From assembly GCA_012839665.1 (NCBI GenBank), contig DUMX01000058.1, positions 1 to 9,388 of the forward strand: a DNA stretch of 9,388 bases. Reading direction: 5' to 3'. The notes under the pieces were generated by a model. The model did not search any database. It was not told the DNA's origin and worked only from the letters and a program-made list of their open reading frames with translations. Shown here piece by piece: positions 1 through 6,151 of this stretch. Both the position numbers and the translations under genes were made by a program. The stretch comes from Gelria sp. Lineage in GTDB: Bacteria; Bacillota; Syntrophomonadia; Syntrophomonadales; Syntrophomonadaceae. Every line of letters begins with the position of its first letter. The stretch's first letter is position 1.

Positions 1-120
1 CCGGAGGCTTCACCCTGGCGGGTACACGGGAGCCTTCGCTATCCTTAAAAATTAAAAAAATCAGTGTTAATCATAAGAAATCAGTGTCCTTCAGTGTCTA
101 ATCCCCGTCTTTCTTATTAG
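1..120. other. Noncoding left end, no gene supported
   Basis: This stretch lies downstream of the pnp terminator. Bases 1-48 are GC-rich and can form an imperfect hairpin: GGCT at 6-9 pairs with AGCC at 31-34, and CCC at 13-15 with GGG at 28-30, with a three-base bulge. From 41 on the sequence is AT-rich and carries short repeats. A plus-strand frame is open from base 3 to a stop near 110, but it has no start inside the window, runs through the repeats and gives a protein I do not recognise. I do not call a gene. It could be intergenic repeat sequence or the far end of a convergent gene. Confidence 0.5.
61..97. repeat. Three TCAGTGT direct repeats in an AT-rich spacer
   Basis: The 7-mer TCAGTGT occurs at 61-67, 81-87 and 91-97, the first two preceded by AAA. 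The pattern resembles short degenerate interspersed repeats found between genes in some Bacillota genomes. That resemblance is from memory, not from a search. No function is assigned. Confidence 0.45.
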
Positions 121-126
121 CCCCAG

Positions 127-158
127 AAAATGCAAATAAACCGAGGCAACTCGGTTTA
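127..158 (-). terminator. Rho-independent terminator after pnp
   Basis: On the minus strand a perfect 9-bp stem (TAAACCGAG with CTCGGTTTA, 137-158) closes a 4-nt TTGC loop. It is followed by the T-rich tract TTTGCATTTT (127-136). It begins about 33 nt downstream of the pnp stop codon, the right place and orientation to end the rpsO-pnp transcript. The T-tract is interrupted by GCA, so termination may be partial. Confidence 0.75.
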
Positions 159-190
159 CTTGGAAATTTAATATTTCATTCAACTATTTA

Positions 191-2320
191 TCATTTGGAT
201 TTAGATTTAGATTTTACTGTACTCCTTAACACCGCTTTGCGGGATAGATTTACCCTACCCTGCCGGTCTATTTCGGTTACCTTGACTAAAATTTCATCAC
301 CTTCATTTACGACATCCCGCACCTTATTAACTCTTTCCTCAGCTAACTGGGATATATGAACTAAACCTTCCTTACCCTGGGTACCTAATACTCCAGGAAT
401 AATTTCAACAAAAGCACCGAAATCCATTATACGTTTGACTGTTCCCATGTAAGTCTTGCCTACTTCTACATCCTCTACAATAGCTTCAACTAAACCCCTG
501 GCTTTTTCAGCGGCTTGCTCATCAACAGCCATGATAAATAAACTACCGTCATCCTCGATATCTATCTTACAACCAGTTTCATCTACAATCTTATGAATAG
601 TCTTGCCACCAGGTCCAATGACTTCCCGAATTTTATCGGGATGAATTTGCATTTTAATAAGACGGGGGGCATAAGGTGAGAGTTCAGAGTTAGGCTTGTC
701 AATAGCTTCCAGCATTTTACCCATAATAAACATACGGCCTGTGCGTGCTTGTTTAAGGGCAGCCTTCATAATATCCTTATTTACGCCACCTATCTTAATG
801 TCCATCTGAACTGCTGTTACCCCTTTTTCAGTACCAGCCAGCTTGAAGTCCATGTCCCCTAAAGCATCCTCAATTCCTTGGATATCGCTTAATATGGCAA
901 AGCTATCCCCGTCTTTAACCAGACCCATAGCTATTCCCGCTACTGGAGCTTTGATGGGAACACCAGCATGCATCAAGGATAAAGTGCTACCGCAAACACT
1001 GCCCATAGAACTGGAGCCATTAGATTCCAATACTTCAGAAACTATCCGAACGGTATAAGGGAAATCTTCTTCAGACGGAAGTACTGCCCATAAAGCTCTT
1101 TCAGCCAGAGCTCCGTGGCCAATTTCTCTTCTTCCCGGTCCCCGTATAGGTTTAACCTCGCCAGTACTATATGGGGGAAAATTATAATGGTGAATATACC
1201 TTTTGCGGTCTGCATTACCCAAACCATCCAGTATTTGCTCTTCACTGGCCGCCCCCAGGGTAGTAACCGATAGAACCTGGGTTTGTCCCCGAGTAAATAA
1301 ACCTGAACCATGGGGCCTGGGTAGTACATCTACTTCACAGGTAACTTGCCTGATTTCATCTAGCTTACGCCCATCAACCCTATCACCCTGCTCTATAATC
1401 ATGTTTCTAACTACTTCTTTGAGAAGCTTGTCAACCAGTGACTTAATATTTTCTTCCTCTTCCGGGTAAATCTCCAGGAAGTGGGCTATGATTTCATCAT
1501 TAACCATGTCCATCTGGGCTTCCCGGGATTTTTTATCCGGATTCTTAACTGCTTCTTCCAGGCGAGGAAGAGCATATTCACGTACTGCATCAGCCATTTC
1601 GGCATCAATTTCTACTTCAGGTACCTCAATTTTGGCCTGCCCTAATTCAGCAATAATTGGTTCCTGGAATTCTACTATCCGCTTGATTTCTTCATGGGCG
1701 AAGAAAAAGGCCTCCAACATTGTCTCTTCCGGCACCTGGTTCGCGTAACCTTCTACCATCATAATGGCTTCTTTAGTCCCGGCAACTACCACGTACATAT
1801 CAGAACGTTCAGACTGCTCCAAAGTAGGATTAATAATAAGCTCTCCATCCACCATACCAACAACAACTGCTCCTATAGGTCCGGCAAACGGTATGTCCGA
1901 AACTCCTAAAGCCAGAGAAGCACCAATGGTAGCAGTAACATCAGCCGGAGAATCTGGTTCTACTGATAGTACTGTAGCAACCACGTGGACATCGTTTTTA
2001 AATCCTTTGGGAAATAACGGACGGATAGGCCTATCAATCTGACGGGCAGAAAGAGTGGCTAGTTCAGTAGCTCGTCCTTCCCTTTTGATGAAACCACCGG
2101 GTATTTTCCCTACTGCATATTGTTTTTCTTCATAATCAACGGTCAGCGGAAAGAAGTCAATTCCCTCGCGAGGTTTCTTGGAAGCAGTGGCCGTAACCAG
2201 GATAACGGTGTCACCATATCTGACCAAAGCTGCTCCATTAGCCTGCTTGGCTAATTGCCCCATTTCAACAATTAATGGACGACCAGCTATTTCCATTTGA
2301 TATTTGCGGATTATATCCAT
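191..2320 (-). CDS. pnp: Polyribonucleotide nucleotidyltransferase (PNPase)
   Basis: PNPase is a cytoplasmic phosphorolytic 3'-5' exoribonuclease that degrades mRNA to nucleoside diphosphates and can add 3' tails. The protein has 709 residues, close to the family norm of about 700. It shows the first RNase PH-like domain (about 10-140), a helical linker (about 235-310), the catalytic second RNase PH-like domain (about 310-545), a KH domain with GPGG at 569-572 and an S1 domain (about 621-697). Asp485, Asp491 and Lys493 match the known catalytic and metal-binding residues of the family. The C-terminus is a short SKSKSK tail. The ATG start follows AAAGGAGGAG very closely (about 2-4 nt). Met9 is a possible later start, but the chosen one fits the family N-terminus. 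It is co-transcribed with rpsO. One oddity is a roughly six-residue insertion (about 644-649, VLGTQG) in the S1 domain. Confidence 0.98.
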   Translation of the reverse strand: MDIIRKYQMEIAGRPLIVEMGQLAKQANGAALVRYGDTVILVTATASKKPREGIDFFPLTVDYEEKQYAVGKIPGGFIKREGRATELATLSARQIDRPIRPLFPKGFKNDVHVVATVLSVEPDSPADVTATIGASLALGVSDIPFAGPIGAVVVGMVDGELIINPTLEQSERSDMYVVVAGTKEAIMMVEGYANQVPEETMLEAFFFAHEEIKRIVEFQEPIIAELGQAKIEVPEVEIDAEMADAVREYALPRLEEAVKNPDKKSREAQMDMVNDEIIAHFLEIYPEEEENIKSLVDKLLKEVVRNMIIEQGDRVDGRKLDEIRQVTCEVDVLPRPHGSGLFTRGQTQVLSVTTLGAASEEQILDGLGNADRKRYIHHYNFPPYSTGEVKPIRGPGRREIGHGALAERALWAVLPSEEDFPYTVRIVSEVLESNGSSSMGSVCGSTLSLMHAGVPIKAPVAGIAMGLVKDGDSFAILSDIQGIEDALGDMDFKLAGTEKGVTAVQMDIKIGGVNKDIMKAALKQARTGRMFIMGKMLEAIDKPNSELSPYAPRLIKMQIHPDKIREVIGPGGKTIHKIVDETGCKIDIEDDGSLFIMAVDEQAAEKARGLVEAIVEDVEVGKTYMGTVKRIMDFGAFVEIIPGVLGTQGKEGLVHISQLAEERVNKVRDVVNEGDEILVKVTEIDRQGRVNLSRKAVLRSTVKSKSKSK

Positions 2321-2352
2321 CTCCTCCTTTCAATATAATTTATGATAAAGAT

Positions 2353-2377
2353 AAAAGAGCGGCTATCCCGCTCCTTT
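2353..2377 (-). terminator. Terminator-like hairpin between rpsO and pnp
   Basis: On the minus strand AAAGGAGCGG pairs with CCGCTCTTTT (10 bp with one G-U pair) around the 5-nt loop GATAG, followed by ATCTTTATC. The 5' side of the stem includes the last two bases of the rpsO stop codon. The T-run lies partly inside the stem, so this is probably a leaky terminator or a processing and stability hairpin, not a full stop. In Escherichia coli the rpsO-pnp junction is a known site of attenuation and RNase III cleavage; applying that here is inference. Confidence 0.6.
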
Positions 2378-2645
2378 ATCTCCTCAATCCAAGTCGAGTA
2401 AGAATATTACGATAACGGTCAAAGTCTTTTTCTTTTAGATAATCTAAAAGAGAGCGACGTTGGCCAACCATTTTCAAGAGTCCCCGGCGGGAATGATGGT
2501 CTCTGGTGTTAGCCTTGAGATGCTCATTAAGATAATTGATTCTTTCAGTTAGAATAGCTATCTGAACTTCAGGTGAACCAGTATCATTCTCGTGTATCTG
2601 GAAGGTCTTAATTAGCTCTTCCTTTCTTTCCGGCGTTAGTGCCAT
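2376..2645 (-). CDS. rpsO: 30S ribosomal protein S15
   Basis: S15 is a primary 16S rRNA-binding protein that organises the platform of the 30S subunit. The 89-residue product has the canonical length and conserved blocks: DTGSPEVQIAILTERI near 21-36, DHHSRRGLLK near 49-58 (rRNA contact) and the LGLRR C-terminus. The ATG start has a strong AAGGAGGAGG ribosome binding site. It is the first gene of a two-gene unit with pnp, preceded by its own promoter and a long leader. In several bacteria S15 represses its own mRNA by binding leader structures, which is a plausible control here. Confidence 0.98.
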   Translation of the reverse strand: MALTPERKEELIKTFQIHENDTGSPEVQIAILTERINYLNEHLKANTRDHHSRRGLLKMVGQRRSLLDYLKEKDFDRYRNILTRLGLRR

Positions 2646-2887
2646 GCTCTCACCTCCTCCTTAATTAATCGCCGTTGACCAAGACCAGCGTCGGTGAATC
2701 GCTAACCTGAGCCAATGGTTCAGGACAGGATTATTTTATCCTGCCGATAATTAAATTTATTAAATTAAGCAGGTTTTAACTGCCGCTCCCCTATTTTTAC
2801 CTGATCCCCTAAAAAGATCAGCGAACCGCTTTTTGTATATTCTACCAAGTAACCGAATTTTTATACCAGTAAAACTCAAAATAACCC
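2646..2887 (-). promoter_or_regulatory. Structured rpsO 5' leader, candidate S15 autoregulatory site
   Basis: The predicted start point near 2887 gives a leader of about 240 nt with no ORF I can support. On the minus strand it holds several hairpins: CTGATC/GATCAG (2801-2821), CAGGAT/ATCCTG (2726-2743), CCTGA/TCAGG with an inner CC/GG extension (2706-2724), and CGCTG/CGGCG (2670-2690) just before the Shine-Dalgarno. GCGATT occurs twice (2667-2672 and 2697-2702), which could allow alternative pairing. S15 is known to repress rpsO through varied leader structures in different bacteria. That this leader is one of them is inference from position and structure only. Confidence 0.45.
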
Positions 2888-2893
2888 AGGTAA

Positions 2894-2922
2894 ATTGTAG
2901 CATAGCTCAAAATAAAAGTAAA
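2894..2922 (-). promoter_or_regulatory. Sigma-A-type promoter for rpsO-pnp
   Basis: On the minus strand the -35 box TTTACT (2922-2917) and the -10 box TACAAT (2899-2894) are separated by exactly 17 nt. TG at -15/-14 makes an extended -10 (TGCTACAAT). Transcription should start near 2887. The -35 box begins one base after the ribF stop codon. There is no clear terminator after ribF, so some read-through from the upstream operon is also likely. Confidence 0.75.
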
Positions 2923-2923
2923 C

Positions 2924-3862
2924 TTACTGGTGACCGATAGCTAGCTGTTTTGCTTTATCCCTATCCCGGCTTATCTGTGCAACTAATTCCTCTACATTGT
3001 TAAACCGGCGTTCATCCCTAATCTTATCTATAAAATATAAACGCACTTTTTCACCATATATATCATCATGGAAATCAATTATATGAGCTTCAACAGAAAT
3101 AGGATATTCCGCATGAAAGGTAGGTTTGCTGCCAATATTAATTACAGCCTGAAAAACGTGCTCTCCAATCTGGGCACGAGCGGCATAAACACCCTTCGCT
3201 GGTACATTTAAGTCACTGCTTATAGCCAGGTTAGCAGTAGGAAAACCAATAGTTTTACCCCTATGTTCTCCTTCAATAACCCGCCCTTCCAACATAGGGT
3301 CATATCCCAACATAACCCGAGCCTGTTTTATATCCCCGGCATCAAGCATATTACGAATTAGACTACTTGATACTACCTTACCGTTAACTTCTACCGGCGG
3401 TATAACCTTAACCCCAAACCCATATCTGGCGCCTAATTCCCGCAGTATTTCCGGAGTACCAGCACCCTTGTGGCCAAAGGTATGGTTAAATCCCACAAAG
3501 GCCTGCTTTATCTTAAGCTTATCAATAAGAATATTCTGTACAAATTCTTCCGGTGACCATTTGGAAATAGCCAGGGTAAAACTATTATAAATTAAGAGGT
3601 CCAGGCCCAATTTTTTCATAAGTTCTGCCTTCTGTTGGGCTGTTACTAATAGTTTAGGAGCACGTTCCGGAAATAATACTTGGATGGGATGAGGCTCAAA
3701 CACGAAAGCTGCCGCAATTCCATTATCGTTCCTGGCCGCAGCAACTGCTTCTTTTATTAGTTTCTGATGACCCTTATGAAGCCCATCAAAATTACCAAGC
3801 GCCAAATAAATAGGTCGTCCTGCCTCGGGCTTAAAGTTTTCAAGTTCCCTTAATATCTGCAT
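2924..3862 (-). CDS. ribF: Bifunctional riboflavin kinase / FMN adenylyltransferase
   Basis: This enzyme converts riboflavin to FMN and then to FAD using ATP. Its 312 residues are typical of the bacterial two-domain form. The N-terminal nucleotidyltransferase domain has GNFDGLHKGH at 23-32 (HxGH-type site) and SSSLIR near 165-170. The C-terminal riboflavin kinase domain (about 185-305) has GKTIGFPTANL at 202-212, including the PTAN motif, and VEAHIIDF with a likely catalytic Glu258. The ATG start has AAGGAG about 8 nt upstream. It lies 26 nt after truB, which is too little space for an FMN riboswitch, so expression probably follows the operon. This placement next to truB and rpsO is usual in many bacteria. 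Confidence 0.97.
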   Translation of the reverse strand: MQILRELENFKPEAGRPIYLALGNFDGLHKGHQKLIKEAVAAARNDNGIAAAFVFEPHPIQVLFPERAPKLLVTAQQKAELMKKLGLDLLIYNSFTLAISKWSPEEFVQNILIDKLKIKQAFVGFNHTFGHKGAGTPEILRELGARYGFGVKVIPPVEVNGKVVSSSLIRNMLDAGDIKQARVMLGYDPMLEGRVIEGEHRGKTIGFPTANLAISSDLNVPAKGVYAARAQIGEHVFQAVINIGSKPTFHAEYPISVEAHIIDFHDDIYGEKVRLYFIDKIRDERRFNNVEELVAQISRDRDKAKQLAIGHQ

Positions 3863-3888
3863 TAGTTGAACTCCTTATTTTATGTATA

Positions 3889-4788
3889 TTATTTGAAAAC
3901 CCTTTCCGGTTTAATTAAATTTTGCTTATTAGTACTGGTATATTGGGCAAGAGCCAGCAGTTTATCCCCGTCACTATAATTACCATAAACCCGGATTATT
4001 CCATCCGGTAGTTGGGTATTGGTTTTAATTGTTCTCCCATTTAATATAGCCTTTATTTCTTCCGGAGATTTGATATAAAACGCTGGCATTATCGCAATAG
4101 GATAATCTATGCTCAGGAGATACCCTTCAATATCGGTTGTATGTAAAATCTCCTCCAGTGGGTAGCTTTCTGCAATCGTAAAATTCCCGGAGCAAGTCCG
4201 TATCAAGCTTGATAGCAAGGCACCAGTTCCTAATCTCTGGCCAATATCATGACATAGTGTTCTGACATACGTGCCTTTGGAACAATCTACCCTAATTTTA
4301 ACAGCTGGCAAATCTCGCTTGTTGTCAATATCCAGCAATTCAATAGCATATACTACTACATCTCTTTCTTCCCGGTTTACGGTTATGCCTTGCCGGGCTA
4401 ATTCGTATAAACGTTGCCCCTGATGGTGAACTGCAGAGTACATAGGCGGAAGCTGTTTAATGTTCCCGGTAAATTCTTTAAGAATATCTCTTAAATCTTC
4501 TACCTGAAATCTAGTTTGGTCGGTGTAACTAATTTCCCCCCAGGCATCCAGGGTATCTGAAACTGCTCCCAGAACCATAGTAGCCAGATAAGTTTTGTTT
4601 TCATCTTTTATAAATGGAATAATCCGAGTGGCATTCCCCAACGCAAGCGGTAAAACTCCACTCGCCATAGGGTCCAAGGTACCCAGGTGACCAATTTTGG
4701 TCTTGCGCGGCAATAATGGTTTTATTTTCCTAATTACATCGTAAGAGGTCATTCCCTCAGGCTTGTTAATATTCAAAAAACCATGCAA
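3889..4788 (-). CDS. truB: tRNA pseudouridine(55) synthase TruB
   Basis: TruB isomerises U55 to pseudouridine in the T-loop of tRNAs and also helps tRNAs fold. The 299-residue protein has the N-terminal KPEGMTSYDV block, GHLGTLDPMASGVLP at 33-47 with catalytic Asp39, QLPPMYSAV at 112-120 and CSKGTYVRTLCHDIG at 169-183. A shorter C-terminal domain of the TruB/PUA-like type ends the protein. The start is TTG at 4788-4786, one nt after the nrnA stop. It is chosen because HGFLNINKPEGMTS aligns with the usual TruB N-terminus and no in-frame ATG lies nearby before the conserved block. The best ribosome-binding candidate (AAGGA) is about 14 nt away, so translation is probably coupled to nrnA. Confidence 0.96.
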   Translation of the reverse strand: MHGFLNINKPEGMTSYDVIRKIKPLLPRKTKIGHLGTLDPMASGVLPLALGNATRIIPFIKDENKTYLATMVLGAVSDTLDAWGEISYTDQTRFQVEDLRDILKEFTGNIKQLPPMYSAVHHQGQRLYELARQGITVNREERDVVVYAIELLDIDNKRDLPAVKIRVDCSKGTYVRTLCHDIGQRLGTGALLSSLIRTCSGNFTIAESYPLEEILHTTDIEGYLLSIDYPIAIMPAFYIKSPEEIKAILNGRTIKTNTQLPDGIIRVYGNYSDGDKLLALAQYTSTNKQNLIKPERVFK

Positions 4789-4789
4789 A

Positions 4790-5755
4790 TTAAGAAATCA
4801 CGTCCTTGACCTTATTGATTACCTGCTCCCTGACTTCTTCCAACCTGCCCTCTTGTCTACCACCAGCCGCCTGACGGTGACCACCTCCGTTAAAGGCCCG
4901 GGCAATAGCTGCTACATTGGTTTGCCCCTTGGAGCGAAAGCCAATTTTAACTACCCCCGGTTCGATTTCGCGAAAGAGCAGGCCAACTTCCACCCCGGCA
5001 ATCATACGAGTATAGTTAATTATACCTTCAGGGTGAAAATCCAGGGCATTAATCGCTTTTACATCCTCATAAGGCAGGCTCATCCAGGCAATCCGGCCGT
5101 CCTCACTAAACTCTAAATGCTTTAAAGCTTGGCCTAATAATAGTACTTCTAGACGAGATTTAGACTCAAACAAATTGACCCGGGCCTGGTCAATGTCAGC
5201 CCCCAATTCGATCAACTCGGCGGCTATCCGCATAGTTGTGGGAGTAGTGTTATTATTCATAAACCTGCCCGTATCCATAACGATGGCAGCATAAAGGCAA
5301 TCGGCTATTTCCGGTGTTATATCCACTGCCATAGTCGGCAACAAATCAAAAATAATTTCCCCGGTAGCAGCCGCCTCCGGATTAACATAATTATAAGAAG
5401 CATAGGGCTTATCTTGCGGGTGGTGATCAATATTAATAAAAATAGGTCTATCCTTTATCTGTTGCAACATTTTATCACCCATGCGTTCCCGATCAGCACA
5501 ATCCACCATAATAATTTTTTTCGGGCCGGGAATCAATTCATCTTCAGGTCTAATTTCCTCCCAACCTGCCAAATAGTAATATATAGACGGTACAGCCCCA
5601 CTTAAAAACATCCTGACCTCTTTTCCCTTAGCCTTAAGCCCCCAATAAAGACCCAGCATGGAACCTATACAATCACCATCGGGAATGGCATGTCCTATGA
5701 TAATGAAGTTATCAGAGATATGAAGTTGTTCAGCTATCTCGGTGATATTATTCAT
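4790..5755 (-). CDS. nrnA: DHH/DHHA1 phosphoesterase, NrnA-type oligoribonuclease / pAp phosphatase
   Basis: NrnA-family enzymes degrade 2-5 nt RNA fragments and, in Bacillus, also dephosphorylate 3'-phosphoadenosine 5'-phosphate, using manganese. The 321-residue product has the DHH-domain motifs GHAIPDGDCIGS (21-32), VDCAD (84-88), IDHHP (109-113) and MDTGRF (160-165). It also has the DHHA1 RNA-binding motif GGGHRQAAGG at 290-299. All metal ligands expected for the family appear present. The ATG lies 3 nt after the rbfA stop, with GGGG about 11 nt upstream inside rbfA, suggesting coupling. This position between rbfA and truB is standard in Bacillota. Substrate preference (nanoRNA, pAp or pGpG) cannot be read from sequence. 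Confidence 0.94.
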   Translation of the reverse strand: MNNITEIAEQLHISDNFIIIGHAIPDGDCIGSMLGLYWGLKAKGKEVRMFLSGAVPSIYYYLAGWEEIRPEDELIPGPKKIIMVDCADRERMGDKMLQQIKDRPIFINIDHHPQDKPYASYNYVNPEAAATGEIIFDLLPTMAVDITPEIADCLYAAIVMDTGRFMNNNTTPTTMRIAAELIELGADIDQARVNLFESKSRLEVLLLGQALKHLEFSEDGRIAWMSLPYEDVKAINALDFHPEGIINYTRMIAGVEVGLLFREIEPGVVKIGFRSKGQTNVAAIARAFNGGGHRQAAGGRQEGRLEEVREQVINKVKDVIS

Positions 5756-5758
5756 GCA

Positions 5759-6124
5759 TCACTTTTCCCCTTTATGTTCTTCTTTTAATTCATCTAATAA
5801 AGAGGCAATACGAATGCCATGTTCTATAGAGCGATCCAAGCGAAATTCCAATTCGGGTGCATGTTTAACCCGTAAATCTCGAACCAGCTCTGTTCTTATA
5901 TAACCTTTGGCCTTCTGTAAGGCTTGCATGGTTTCTTCCTGCTTTTCGTTATCTCCCAGCACGCTTATATAAACGCGGGCATGACCCAAATCCCTACTTA
6001 AATCAACCCTGATAATTGATACTATAGTAAAATCAATGCGCGGGTCTTTTATTTCCTCTTGAATTATCCGAGATATAATTTTTTGTATTTCAATGGACAT
6101 CCTGTCTTGCCTGCGTCTGCTCAT
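5759..6124 (-). CDS. rbfA: Ribosome-binding factor A (30S maturation)
   Basis: RbfA binds the pre-30S subunit near the 5' helix of 16S rRNA and helps late maturation and cold adaptation. The 121-residue product has the type II KH-like fold of the family, with the AKG helix kink at 72-74, the DPRIDFTIVSI block near 27-37 and KHAPELEFRLDRSIEHGIRI at 87-106. A lysine- and glutamate-rich tail follows. The ATG start has a strong AAGGGGGT site 8 nt upstream. It starts 27 nt after infB. Confidence 0.97.
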   Translation of the reverse strand: MSRRRQDRMSIEIQKIISRIIQEEIKDPRIDFTIVSIIRVDLSRDLGHARVYISVLGDNEKQEETMQALQKAKGYIRTELVRDLRVKHAPELEFRLDRSIEHGIRIASLLDELKEEHKGEK

Positions 6125-6151
6125 ACTTCTACCCCCTTGGCTAGATGTTAA

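Noticed and set aside
61..97. CRISPR array
   Set aside because: The repeat is 7 bp with irregular spacing of 3 and 13 bp and no cas genes are present.
3..110. Plus-strand open frame at the left edge, possible end of a convergent gene
   Set aside because: It has no recognisable protein motif, runs through AT-rich repeats and has no start within the window.
843..2042. Several open frames on the plus strand opposite pnp
   Set aside because: They are antisense shadows of a fully conserved pnp, with no ribosome sites or family resemblance.
3863..3888. FMN riboswitch before ribF
   Set aside because: Only 26 nt lie between truB and ribF, far too short for an FMN riboswitch aptamer.
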